Positions 29,601 through 39,988 of a DNA stretch of 64,000 nt are shown in pieces. The position numbers were made by a program, and so were the translations under genes. Within the stretch, counting starts at the first letter, position 1. Each line of letters opens with the position of its first letter. The notes under the pieces are model-generated. The model saw only the letters and a program-made list of their open reading frames with translations. It was not told where the DNA came from and ran no database searches. Source of the stretch: Bathymodiolus brooksi (lineage: Eukaryota > Mollusca > Bivalvia > Mytilida > Modiolidae); contig OY804582.1 in the NCBI GenBank assembly GCA_963680875.1, forward strand, positions 53,214,646-53,278,645. Direction: 5' to 3'.

Positions 29601-30552
29601 GTGATGATTCTGACGATGGAGATTTTGAACCTAGCCTCAACTTCACTCTAAGGTTTGTCATGTTAATTTCATATGTTTCAGTTGTAACTTACATACTTGA
29701 AATTTTGTCCTAATAACAGAACCATGCATGATCATATGTCATAGGAGCTTTATTATACCCCCGCTCCACTGGAAGGGGAGGGGGGGGGGGGGTATACTGT
29801 TTTACCTCTGTCCATCCGTTCGTCCCAAGATGTTCATAACATTTTTCTCAGTAATTATTTATGGCAGCAATCTGATATTTGATCATATGCTTCAGAAGGG
29901 TCAATCGAAAGTCGCAAACCCGCTGCGTTGTCCATGGTCAAATCCGGTAGAAGTCCCATCCGATGAAGGGAAAGACATCAACAACAAATGAAGATCAGGT
30001 CTGATTTGGGTAACAGACACCCTGTAACCATTGACCAGCTCGTGATGCCTGCCATAGAACTTCTTGAGGGATGACCACAACCTAAAATCTGTCTACAAAT
30101 CACTCAAATCCTTCATAAAGTGGACTTGTAATGACATGTTTAGTTTGTCATTCACTATACATTCGAGATATTCATCTTGAATTGAAGGTTAGGGCTCCAT
30201 AGATCATAATCTCAATTCTATTGTTTTATTCTTGTGAATTACATTGTATGTATTTTTCTACTTCAGGTGGCAGAGAAGTTACAACAAAAAGACAGCTAGA
30301 TGGTCTGTGCAGCCTGTTAAAGCTGACAAGTCATATTCCTTTGTTCCAAGACTATTAAGGGTCATCATTTGTATGAGACTGCAAGATAATGAAGGAATGA
30401 ATTAACGTGTGCAGTTGGAAGTAGATGATCCCAGAAGAATCTCGGTCCATCTTGCACTAATTCCACAACCTCCAACTCGGGATGATATTGTAGCATCTCA
30501 GAAATCCAGATTTGAAGACCAAGACAAAACAATTGACTATAATGTCGCATAA
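26643..30552 (+). CDS. Unknown acidic transposon protein, copy 1 (173 aa, five exons)
   Basis: Exons read from splice signals: 26643-26737, 28979-29083, 29563-29652, 30267-30360, 30415-30552. All introns are GT-AG, phases fit, and the total is 522 bp including TAA; an AATAAA overlaps the stop. The protein starts MEQMQDICRGSVGPLPLDGA, then a Ser/His segment, an acidic stretch (EEGSDVGDDSDDGDFEPSL), a basic-aromatic block (LRWQRSYNKKTARWSVQPVK) and a C-terminus with PTRDDIVASQKSRFEDQ. No domain recognised. Retention of the 54-nt last intron would give an earlier stop at 30403. The copy at 54256-57976 differs only by in-frame indels in the coding exons, so it looks like a real protein. The start codon lies ~340 bp inside the native left TIR. 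Confidence 0.6.
27050..28830 (+). repeat. Diverged ~370-410-bp tandem repeats in intron 1 of the unknown gene
   Basis: Repeated landmarks are 'taaatgaaaatc.ttttcaatt', 'tatgcaaac.aagttta', 'gaaaatcagtatgtat' and 'tagtttggatc.tgtaagt'. About three units, starting near 27050, 27460 and 27830, with a partial fourth after 28738. The third is interrupted by the MITE at 28076. Present in both transposon copies. Confidence 0.75.
28076..28735. mobile_element. MITE with TATCCCCTCGC ends and internal ~150-bp repeats
   Basis: Begins tatcccctcgcaaacgaag with a small hairpin and ends ggcgaggggatatgcc. Inside are four units containing 'aacatccttgtgaacactc' and 'ttcaatggattttgacc'. The counterpart in the other transposon copy (56062-56567) is ~150 bp shorter, i.e. 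one unit fewer. Confidence 0.75.
29756..29900. repeat. Dispersed repeat with TACCCCCGCTCC hairpin and a long G run
   Basis: Starts tatacccccgctccactgg, folds onto a G-rich stretch (13 Gs near 29788-29800), then cggatgg-type sequence shared with 32170-32310 (ttttacctctgtcc, ctcagtaattattt, aatctgatatttg). The G run is absent from the counterpart near 55015. Confidence 0.65.
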
Positions 30553-30719
30553 AATAAATTTAGATTGTCACTCTTTGTTTTTCCTGGTCTAACAGAAGTT
30601 CTGCACATTTAGAGCAGAAAAGTACCCAAGTCAGGATAATGGGCATTACAAATTGTCCAACGCACAATAATGATAGCACTCAGTGTGTTGGTCTAGTTAG
30701 TACAAACCAGGACAACTTT

Positions 30720-31140
30720 TTAGGACCTCACAAGAAACATCTGCCAAGTTTGGTTAAATTCTGTTCGGCTGTTCTCAAGAAGAAGATGAAAATGTTGTTT
30801 CCCATAGGGTTTCAATGCAAACTTTGACCTCCGCTGGTGGCCATTTTGAATTTTCAAATGGTGCAAACAGTAACAACACATGTTAAAGACATTCATAGGA
30901 ACATATATACCAGATTTCAATTCAATCCCTTCAGCAGTTTTTGAGAAGAAGTTTCTTGAAAATCGACCAATCAGAATTTTCAAAGTCACATGGTGGCCAT
31001 GTTTTTTGACGAATCTGCACAAAAGTAACAACTCTTGTGTAGGATCTCATAGAACACATCTCTGCCAAGTTTGGTTTTGAATTATATAAAAGACTGTCAG
31101 TCCATTTTAGAAGAAGTTGTCAGTGCTGATAGAACAAAAA
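30720..31140 (-). repeat. Copy of the 'ggtcctctacaaa / aaaatggcc' dispersed repeat
   Basis: Inverted sequence resembling the unit at 12661-13745 (aacttggcagatg, aaaccctatggg, aaaatggccacc on the minus strand). The long minus-strand open frame here is a by-product of the repeat. Mirrored at 53660-54090. Confidence 0.6.
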
Positions 31141-31234
31141 ATAATAATAAGATGGCAAAACTTTCAAATTAAATTTACAATTCCAACTGACCAACTTGTG
31201 AAATTGACAACTCATTAGGGTTGATTTATTTTTT

Positions 31235-31369
31235 ATTTTTGGTGTTTTAACGCCACTTTCAGCAATATTTCAGCTATATCATGGCGACCAGTTTTAGTGG
31301 TGGAGGAAGCCAGAGTACCCGGACAACCACCGACCAGAGGGAAGCAAGTGGTAAACTTTATCATTAGGG
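31235..31369 (-). repeat. tRNA-derived SINE, family A, 5'-truncated, inside transposon
   Basis: 3' half only (tttaacgccactttcagcaa through gtaaactttatcatt). The identical truncated copy is in the second transposon copy at 53443-53572, so it was inserted before the two copies separated. Confidence 0.82.
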
Positions 31370-31416
31370 TATATGGGATAAAATACAAAATATTTCATGA
31401 ACAAGTTTTAATTAAA

Positions 31417-33152
31417 TCATCTAGGAATGAAACCCTTGTATTGTCCATATAGATCAGGATACTTGTCCCTAATTTTCCAAGTACAACAGCTTGGGATCAC
31501 ACGTCTGACCCCAGCTCCAAGTCGGCCATGTGCCCAAATGGTATACTGGCGGTAGGTTGCACACCTATTGGATCTGTTGTAATCCTTGTCATGGGGCATT
31601 ACTACAAGTTCCTCTCGAAACATTCTAGCAACCCCCAACACTGCCTCATCAAGGACAATCCGATCAAAGTCCTGTAATAAAGACAAGAGATTTAATAAAA
31701 ACAGAGTAAAGACAGATGGTTATACATTCATCTAGAAAAATGAGCTCTATTTAAAAAAGAAATATAATTCATTATAAGTGAAATAGTTTGCACAAATTCA
31801 GTTTAGAGAAATAAAAAAAAGTCTTATTATTATTTCTTATGACCACAGTTTTATTTCGTTTTTTTGTTGGTATATGGGAGAACCATTTTGGTCTTGCAAT
31901 TTTTTTTTATCAATTTACCCCTCAAACTATTCAATTTTAATTTTATGGTTTTTTTCCTAAAAATTATTTTGATTCTGAATCTTGAAGAAAAAAATTTGGC
32001 TGGACAGGAGAAAAAAATATATTCCGACTTGACGTTTTCACAGTATAATCATATACTTGCCATTTTCACAGTATAATCATATAAAAAATTTTGAAGAAAA
32101 AAAATTATTCCAGCACTTCGCCAATCTAATTAAAATTAGATCTACGCACTTGCTCCCTATTTTAGATCTAATTATACCCCCGCTCCCCGAAGGGGGAGGG
32201 GGGTATACTGTTTTACCTCTGTCCGTCCGTCCGTCCTTCCAAAATATTTTTCGTCACATTTTTCTCAGCAACTATTGATGGCAGAAATCTGATATTTGGT
32301 CACAAGCTTCACATAGGTATGCCATATCGTGGGAAGCGTTTTTGGAACCATCAGATTCCTACTTCCTGTTTGCCGACTTAGTTGGTTTTTATCCACACTG
32401 ATTGAACATATATGCACATTTTTCTCAACAACTATTGATGGCAGAAATCTGATATTTGGTCACAAGCTTCATATAGGTACCCCATATCATGGGAAGTGGC
32501 AGGGGTATCATAAGTGAGCATTAGATCACAGTTCACCTTGTTTTAATTAGATTGGCACTTCGCCGGAAGATAAGAAAATATGATTTCTGTGGCGTCTGAA
32601 AAAAACATTTCTACGGCGAAAAAACGTGACATAGCCCCCTTCAAGGTAAATGGTCAGCAACTGTCTTGTGGAACTAGAAGTAAGGTCTCTTTTGTTTCTA
32701 ATCCAGCCCAAATTTCTCTGAAACATCCCAGTCAATTAACAAATAAAACAACACTGGCTACGTCATTCGTTTTCATCAGACATGTATTTCACTGTTTTCT
32801 ACATGTATGTCTCTGTTTTCATATTGTCGGTAAACTGGCTAAAATAAATTAATTTAACACGTGTATCAAAATCTCGGGGAACAACTTCATAACTTATAAG
32901 AAGAAAAAAACTAATTTAGTTATTTTTAACGCCGGCAAAAATTTCTGATTGAGCTTGTCCCCATAGGGTGCCTCCTGGCATGTTTTCAATGGTTATCGTG
33001 GAAATATCGGCTGAATCTGTTAAGGCATGTAGTTTTCATCAAAGAAAATCTATTCCTGATACAGAAATTATTTATTCTACGTCTTTTAGATACAATCGGT
33101 TCGCAAATAGCTTTTTTCCTCAACTTTTATAGAAACTTACCTCAATATCCAT
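31417..33152 (-). CDS. P2RX7_C-domain-type transposon protein, copy 1
   Basis: Two exons: 33141-33152 (MDIE, then gtaagt) and 31417-31671 (acceptor tttattacag). The second exon encodes [19 protein letters not shown] followed by [18 protein letters not shown] and YKGFIPR, which match the second half of the cysteine-rich cytosolic domain at the C-terminus of P2X7 receptors, a domain also found alone in many invertebrate proteins. The upstream Cys cluster of the full domain is missing. A CGA-to-TGA change removes the last three residues relative to copy 2. Function in the element is unknown; the start lies ~240 bp inside the right TIR. Confidence 0.72.
32165..32520 (+). repeat. Dispersed repeat, TACCCCCGCTCC type
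   Basis: Starts attatacccccgctccccg with a hairpin to gggggaggggggtata. The segment 'aactattgatggcagaaatc' occurs twice (~32266 and ~32430). Lies in the long intron of the P2RX7_C-type gene; mirrored at 52300-52655. Confidence 0.65.
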
Positions 33153-33399
33153 GCTGCAGCATCCGGGCTACTGACATAAAAATAGATAAATAAATAGAGT
33201 TGGCCTCGCCCAGGTCAGTGCATAATTAATTAGCTTCCGGTAACGATGGTCAGCTTTTTTAGTAGAAAAAAACAACGTTTCGGAGCGTATTCATCAATAA
33301 TTCTGTGTTTAATCTTCATTTTATGAAGGTCAGTACGGAAATCGACAATAATTTTGGGTATGACAAAATTACGCAGCTGGTAGACAATATCCCTTTAAT

Positions 33400-33829
33400 T
33401 TTGTGTTTGTGTTGTTTTTGTACTGTTGTTTATGTGTCCGGCCTGTTTGTTCCATAGCACATATCCAGAAATGATGGGTACTTTGCTCATTTGCATATCT
33501 AAGATGGCGACGCCGGGACGTCTGCAATTTTCATATGATCTATATAGACGATATCATTCATAATTGCATGTGTGTCATTTTCTGAACTTGAAAATGATAC
33601 ATGAATTAAATGAAATAAAAATTAATGAAAACAATTAAATATTCGAGGTTCCTGGACTAAATGAAAATCCGAGGCGACGAACCCTTTTTTGGCCTTAAGA
33701 GTCTATGTAAAAATGTCTGAAATACATGAAACTGGTGGCATGTGACACAAAATTTAACAATGAATGACATTTGGCGACATATTTTCTGAAATTAATTTAG
33801 ATTCCTCAATAATGTGTTTTATTGTTTTT
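33400..33829. other. Right flank of the transposon, nothing recognised
   Basis: AT-rich, no gene or repeat seen. Confidence 0.4.
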
Positions 33830-33831
33830 TT

Positions 33832-34922
33832 CATCGTCCCCTTGGCCTTGTGATTGTATTGTTTTTTGTGTTCCGATCGTCCCCTTGTGATTGTATTGTT
33901 TTTTTGTATTCGGATCGTTCCCTTGTGATTGTATTGTTTTTTATGTTCCGATCGTCCCCTTGTGATTGTATTGTTTTTGTATTCCGATCGTCCCCTTGTG
34001 ATTGTATTGTTTTTGTATTCCGATCGTCCCCTTGTGATTGTATTGGATTTTTTGTGTGTACCGATCGTCCCCTTGTGATTGTATTGGGTTTTTTTTGTGT
34101 TCCGATCGTTCCCTTGTGATTGTATTGATTTTTTTGTGTTCCGATCGTCCCCTTGTGATTGTATTGTTGTTGTATTCCGATCGTCCCCTTGTGATTGTAT
34201 TGGTTTTTTTGTGTTCCGATCGTCCCCTTTGATTGTATTGTTTTTTTGTGTTCCGATCGTCCCCTTGTGATTGTATTGTTTTTTTTGTGTTCCGATCGTC
34301 CCCTTGTGATTGTATTGTTTTTATATGTTCCGATCGTCCCCTTGTGATTGTATTGTTTTTGTGTTCCGATCATCCCTTTGTGATTGTATTGGGGTTTTTT
34401 TGTATTCCGATCGTCCCCTTGTGATTGTATTGGGTTTGTGTGTGTTCCGATCGTCCCCTTGTGATTGTATTGATTTTTTGTGTCCCGATCGTCCCCTTGT
34501 GATTGTATTGGTTTTGTGTTCCGATCGTCCCCTTGTGATTGTATTGTTTTTGTGTTCCGATCGTCCCCTTGTGATTGTATTGTTTTTGTGTTCCGATCGT
34601 CCCCTTGTGATTGTATTGTTTTTTATGTTCCGATCGTCCCCTTGTGATTATATTGTTTTTGTATTCCGATCGTCCCCTTGTGATTGTATTGGTTTTTTTG
34701 TGTTCCGATCGTCCACTTGTGATTGTATTGTTTTTTATGTTCCGATGGTTCCCTTGTGATTGTATTGTTTTTTTGTGTTCCGATCGTCCTCTTGTGATTG
34801 TATTGTTTTTGTGTTCCGATCGTCCCCTTGTGGTTGCATTGTTTTTGTGTTCCGATCGTCCCCTTGTGATTGGATTGGTTTTTTTGTGTTCCGATCGTCC
34901 ACTTGTGGTTGTATTGTTTTGT
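33832..34922 (+). repeat. ~36-bp minisatellite, about 30 units
   Basis: The unit is gttccgatcgtccccttgtg followed by attgtattg and a variable T-run. The T-run length (about 4-8) changes the unit length, so all three plus frames and one minus frame stay open for long stretches. The repetitive peptides (FRSSPCDCI and others) are artefacts of the repeat. Confidence 0.95.
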
Positions 34923-35002
34923 ATTTATCTATTTTCTATATATATCCACTCCTTACTCAAATCAAATGGTATGCTCAATCCCAAGGTAAATGGTCGATTT
35001 GA

Positions 35003-35272
35003 TTTATTGTATTTTACGCCACTTTCAGCAATATCATGGCGACCAGTTTTAGTGGTGGAGGAAGCCGGAGTACCCGGAGAGAACCACCGACCATGGGCAA
35101 GCAACTGGTAAACTTTATCACTTGCGGCTGCGAGTCGAGTGCACCATTTGTTTGTAATTTGAGTCGAGTGCACCATTTGTTTGTAATTTACAAAGCCGGG
35201 TGCGAACCCACGCCGTATTGGTGATATGCTTGTAGGGGTTGCTAGGTAATCCAACTATCTAACTCATTGGGC
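35003..35272 (-). repeat. tRNA-derived SINE, family A, with an internal 29-bp duplication
   Basis: Inverted copy with module, body and head (aatccaactatctaactcat then gggcccc). The segment gagtcgagtgcaccatttg is duplicated in tandem at ~35133 and ~35162. Confidence 0.83.
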
Positions 35273-35565
35273 CCCTCCCCCTCCCCAAGGTAAATAGTCT
35301 TGTTAAATATAATATTCTTTCTTGACAACTGAATCATTACATGTTTGCAGTCTTGGTTTTAATGGGACGCTGAATTGTTTACCTCGCTTCGTTAATCTTG
35401 CCTCTACATTTTCAATTACAACTTTGTTAATGTTTAGTCACATCTAATGTTTATTTCCGACAGAATGTTGTCTTACGTCGTCTACCAATGTGTTCGTCTT
35501 CCTTTCGGTTGGCTTGAAGAAGAATTCTTAAATCTTCTATGACAAGCTATTGATTGATTGATTGG

Positions 35566-35745
35566 TGTTTACCAACGTTGCGACTTTGAATCTTGCTCAC
35601 GCGAGGTGTACTCGATATAACATTATGTGATAAAATTTGTCAGTGACTTGCGGAAGGTCCGTGGTTTTCTCCGGGTACTCAGGTTTCCTCCATAAATAAA
35701 ATTGACCGTCCTCCACGATATAACTGAAATCTTGTCTCCAAACTT
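35566..35745 (+). repeat. tRNA-derived SINE, family B, fragment
   Basis: Body from box B-like (gactttgaatcttgctcac) to the 3' module (ccacgatataactgaaat); head missing, small duplication near 'gaccgtcctccacg'. Confidence 0.7.
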
Positions 35746-35876
35746 GTCTGATATAAGGTAATGAATACAAACGATTCTCCACCAAATAACTAAAATAATG
35801 ATGCACTGTTTTATTAGGTGTAGATGAGAGCAAAATTAATGACCCATTAAAATATTTAGAGAGATGTTTGTATGTT

Positions 35877-36126
35877 TGATGGTGTTTAACGCCACTTTCA
35901 ACAATATTGCAGTTATATCGTGGCGGTCAATTTTATTGGTGGAGGAAATCTGAGGACCTGGAGAAAACCACCGACTTGTCGCAAGCCACTGACAAACTTT
36001 ATCACATAATGTTGTACAATTCGCCCTGATCGAGATTCGAACTCACAACATCAGTGGTGATAGGCATTGATTGCATAGATAGTTGTAAATCCAACTACCA
36101 TACGATCACGGGCACGACGGCCCCTT
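35877..36126 (-). repeat. tRNA-derived SINE, family B, full length
   Basis: Inverted copy: tttaacgccactttcaacaa at the left, then gagattcgaactcacaac (inverted box B) and taccatacgatcacgggc at the right. Confidence 0.82.
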
Positions 36127-36633
36127 TTAGAGAGATGACTGGTTGCACTAAATTTGATGTCTACGTTTTCATTAGGATAATCATGAATTCATAATTTGTT
36201 TTACAGATTGAGTCACTTGCTTAGCAAGTCCTGGATATGTAAATAAAGCATATAATAATGCATCAACTTGGACATGTATACCTCCATACGCCGGAGTAAC
36301 AATGCTATTACTACTTCAAAATGAGAAATTTACAATGTGAAAACTTGATGTTTGTGGGCACATAAGTTAAAGTTGTTTAGTGACAAGTCATCTATATATC
36401 CGTATAATTGATATATTTTGAAAGTGGTCTTAAACACCAATAAACACAAAAACCAAAAACAAATAAAAAATAAAACCGCCTACTAAGGTTGTACAATTCG
36501 TACCAGTTGAAATGTCGATAATATACAAGAGAAATAAGGTGTTTTCTTTATTTTTATTAGTAGCCGATTTTAATATTGTAGAGCTTTTAATATTAACTGT
36601 TCATATGAAAGAAACACATTTTAGCTTTTGATA

Positions 36634-38475
36634 TTAAGGAATGGGATGACGAAATTGCATATTACCATCAGCATTGAAATTATCAAGACAATCATGCCTT
36701 CCCGGCTCATAGCATACTGTAAACCGATTTGTTTCATAATTTATCCACCCGTCCCCTTTTCCAGTTGCCATCCAATGTTGAGCATGAGCATAAATTTCAC
36801 GTCCATATCTATTTCTAGCATGCCATCCAGGATTACGTGGAACTCCTACCCACTGTCCATCAAGAAGTGCCTTGGTTGGCTCGACTCCGTCCATCTGTAA
36901 CATTTCGGAGTCTATTAAATGCTGCCCGTACAACTCAATATGCCAGTTCTTGCTACTGACTTTAATCTTACCACCTGCTGTTCTGTTATCAGCACAACAC
37001 CATAAACTACCAGGATCATCAGAATAGTAATATTTCTTCCTAATGTATTTGTTAAGCTTTGCAAATGCAGTAAAATTTGCAGTGAGGAAAGTTAGATCAG
37101 CATCTCGCTCCCATGGTAAAACTGTATGTAATTTAACAGCACCGAGTAACGTCCCTTCTTGAAGCTCGCATATAATATCATATTTCTCGCAGGTTTCCAT
37201 TATAAATTTCACCATGTCAGCCAGTTCCTGGAGACAGCATGGCGTAACAGTAAATCCCAGTCCATTAAAACAACGATAAGAATAATCACAACTAAATTTC
37301 ACATCAACTTCAGTCGAAAATTGCATACGAAAAAGCTGCCATTTTCGGCTAAATTGCTTCCAATCTTTTTCATCATTCGAACGTTTTTGTTTATGCATGT
37401 AAAACATGGAATCTGCACACACAACTGATTCAAGGTTTGATTCAGACAGACGTAAAAAGAAGTCTTGAAAAACAGATACACCATTCATCTTTACATCAAA
37501 ACTAGTCTTTAGCAAAGTGTCTGTCTTAGCAATAAAAGAAGCATCAACGTAATCACAAAATATACACTCGTGGAGAGACTCGTCATAACCTTCAGTGTAT
37601 GCTAACGAGTAATTTTTGAAAGCAGTTTGGTAACAACCTAGTTCCCAGTGACCTCTTTGGTCACGTGACGCTCCTGCTGCAACAGTTACATTAAGACTTT
37701 CGATTTCTCGAATCAGACGATCTAGTCTTGCATCAATATTAAAAGTAGTAATATTTCGGACTATAAGTGTATATTCGGTTTTTACATGTTTAATTAATGA
37801 ATTCAATATATTCCCATCTGACTCCGATTTGGGATAGACAATTACTTTAACGGTGTTTAATGATGATATCTTGATTTCTGTATTGGTTCCAATCACGACC
37901 TTCAAATGTTTATTATAATTTGAAAATCCTTTTAAAATTGTTTCTAAATTAAAAATGTTTTCATGTTTGTGATGAAGAATAACAGTAACGATTTGTTCAA
38001 TCGGTGTAGAATTCGAACAATTCAGCGTTTCAAACCCCTTATAAAAGAAGGGATATCCGTACGTAGTCCCCTTATAGGTTTCTCCACAAATATGCTTTGA
38101 TGGCTGTGTTTCCCGCCTGACTATATCTCTACTAATATTAGTCATTTTTAATAAATCATTTACTGTTTTCATCGCCTTGGTTACGGATTCTCTTGCTTTT
38201 GTTCCTCTTATATGAACTTTAGTTTTGTGTATTTCTTTTGCCAGCTGCATAAGTTTTGATTTTATTTTCAACATTCCCGAGTCTATTATTTGCTCCTTTA
38301 CAAAAACGTTTCCCCTCATAATTTTTTTGTATTGGTGAATGATGTCGTGATCACCGTCAGTTTTTCTATCTGCCTGTAATGATGTCATTTGTAATCCTAG
38401 AAAACAAAGGCTAACGGCAAAGGTACCAATACCAATAACTATCCATCGAATAAAGACTGTTCTCATAATCCTCAT
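36634..38475 (-). CDS. FKRP/LicD-like nucleotidyltransferase-fold protein, Golgi type II membrane
   Basis: An intact, intronless 613-codon ORF starting at ATG 38475. Residues ~7-28 form one hydrophobic segment after a short basic N-terminus, the signature of a type II Golgi/ER protein, followed by a charged stem. Residues ~155-390 resemble the GT-A-like stem of fukutin-related protein (TVILHHKHENIF at its start). Residues ~410-605 are the LicD/FKTN-type domain: CELQEGTLLGAVKLHTVLPW with the acidic ERDADLTFL, and later WHIELYGQHL and WVGVPRNPGWHARNRYGRE. Human FKRP transfers ribitol-5-phosphate to alpha-dystroglycan; the substrate here is unknown. Conserved Cys pairs suggest a lumenal fold. 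Bivalves often hold many paralogues (recalled). A TTAA MITE begins 101 bp upstream of the start. Confidence 0.85.
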   Translation of the reverse strand: MRIMRTVFIRWIVIGIGTFAVSLCFLGLQMTSLQADRKTDGDHDIIHQYKKIMRGNVFVKEQIIDSGMLKIKSKLMQLAKEIHKTKVHIRGTKARESVTKAMKTVNDLLKMTNISRDIVRRETQPSKHICGETYKGTTYGYPFFYKGFETLNCSNSTPIEQIVTVILHHKHENIFNLETILKGFSNYNKHLKVVIGTNTEIKISSLNTVKVIVYPKSESDGNILNSLIKHVKTEYTLIVRNITTFNIDARLDRLIREIESLNVTVAAGASRDQRGHWELGCYQTAFKNYSLAYTEGYDESLHECIFCDYVDASFIAKTDTLLKTSFDVKMNGVSVFQDFFLRLSESNLESVVCADSMFYMHKQKRSNDEKDWKQFSRKWQLFRMQFSTEVDVKFSCDYSYRCFNGLGFTVTPCCLQELADMVKFIMETCEKYDIICELQEGTLLGAVKLHTVLPWERDADLTFLTANFTAFAKLNKYIRKKYYYSDDPGSLWCCADNRTAGGKIKVSSKNWHIELYGQHLIDSEMLQMDGVEPTKALLDGQWVGVPRNPGWHARNRYGREIYAHAQHWMATGKGDGWINYETNRFTVCYEPGRHDCLDNFNADGNMQFRHPIP

Positions 38476-38576
38476 TTAATAGCTAAAATAAAATAGAAGT
38501 ACGAAATTAAAATACACGTTATTTTTTGTTCTTTACGGCGATGAACTACAAATGTATTCAAATGTAACAGCTTTAA

Positions 38577-39506
38577 AGGCAAACAGTCGCGCAGATAATG
38601 CCAATATTCGATGTTTTATACTAATTGCAGTTGAAATTTTTCATATTATCATACGTATTTAACCTTGAACTAAGGTAATATGTCGCTGTTTGATTTTTTA
38701 TCTCCCGTAAAGAATTCAGTGTTTACCAGCATGATATTCATATATTCATGAATATGATCATATGACCATTGATGACCTACACAGTGACCTCATTCGGTAA
38801 AGCGTTTGCGCATGTGCGAAATTGCTTGCTGAAAAAAGCACATGTTATAAATAAAAATATTGACGGATTCTACGCGAAAACGACACAGGAGGATTCAGCA
38901 AGATTTGTGTAAAAATTAAAAAAACACGTAAGCATAATTTATATATCTTTTTTCGGCTGAATCGTATTTTGACAGAATTGCATCGTAGTTTTTGTTATAT
39001 ATCTTTTTTTTTCTAAAAATATATAATCAAGACAACTCGTGTTGTCAATAATATGCAATACAATTTGTTTACAATTTTCCCTTTATCGGGCCTCTTTGCA
39101 GAGTTTGGGTTTGTTTTTATTGATTTCATCACGTATTTTCGATTTTAAGTGTCATTCTTACTAAATACCATTATATAATATTAACTGATTACCCCGGGAT
39201 CCAATTTCATAGATATATTTCTTAAATTATATTAATTTTAACCAATATTTACCTGCAACATGCTTTCTGGTTATTTATAGCAGTTGTCAGTGTCCGGTAA
39301 ACTTCGGAAAAGACAGCCGACTTATAATTAGGTGTGTTAATGGCGATTTCACCAACAAACATTCGAATTCTTTTAACTAATTACGACATTATAACCTATT
39401 TTTTAAACCTGGCTTCTTGTTCAGAACATTTTATTAGTATAAAACATCGAATATTGGCAACTTTTAATAAAAAAAAAAAAAAATCAATCTGAGCGACTGT
39501 ATGCCT
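38577..39506. mobile_element. 930-bp TTAA-flanked MITE upstream of the FKRP-like gene
   Basis: Left end AGGCAAACAGTCGC after TTAA (38573-38576); right end inverted GCGACTGTATGCCT before TTAA (39507-39510). TIR similarity extends over ~55 bp (gccaatattcgatgttttat in both arms), with an A14 run interrupting the right arm. No ORF. Shares the TTAA|AGG start with the 6.9-kb transposon. Confidence 0.8.
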
Positions 39507-39749
39507 TTAAATAACATCTCTGAATTCAGAGCTAAAGTCATTACTTCATATTTTGTAAATAATGCTAGCTTCAAATTGTCATGTTGAATTATCTAAAATG
39601 GCAATGTTTATGCGAAATCTTATAAAAATCTCTTTAATATGTTGTTCATGTAGTTCAATTACATATCTTCGTGTCGATTTGATTTAGTTGTACATTTTGT
39701 ATTTTAATATCTTTATGAAGGCTTTTATACATGACCAATATTGAGATGA

Positions 39750-39988
39750 CGGTGCTATTCTTAGAGTAGGGGGTTGTCCCACAACTTGGCATTTCACTGC
39801 GGTGCTATTCTTAGAGTAGGGGGTTGTCCCACAACTTGACATTTCACATCGGTGCTATTCTTAGAGTAGGGGGTTGTCCCACAACTTGGCATTTCAATGC
39901 GGTGCTATTGTGCCACAACTTGGCATTTCACTGCGGTGCTATTCTTAGAGTAGGGAGTTGTCCCACAACTTGGCATTTCACTGCAAGA
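39750..39988 (+). repeat. 50-bp tandem repeat, five units, one internally deleted
   Basis: The unit includes ggtgctattcttagagtagg and cccacaacttggcatttcac. Units start near 39751, 39801, 39850, 39900 (missing ~16 bp) and 39934. Confidence 0.93.

Larger units (their letters stand above)
10054..33394. mobile_element. TTAA-flanked DNA transposon, copy 1 (split by a 16-kb insert)
   Basis: The left end AGGGATATTGTCTACC at 10054 is preceded by TTAA (10050-10053). The right end at 33394 is the inverted form, followed by TTAA (33395-33398). The ~100-bp TIRs match those of the intact copy at 51431-58310. Segment 10054-10227 continues at 26475 after removal of a 16.2-kb insert that duplicated ATATT, so the native element is ~7.1 kb. 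It carries the unknown gene at 26643-30552 (+) and the P2RX7_C-type gene at 31417-33152 (-). TTAA target duplications are known for piggyBac and Kolobok superfamilies. No transposase is visible, so it is probably non-autonomous or internally deleted. Confidence 0.85.

Noticed and set aside
33831..35111. Overlapping ORFs of 100-180 codons in several frames
   Set aside because: They are translations of the ~36-bp minisatellite; periodic peptides without other support.
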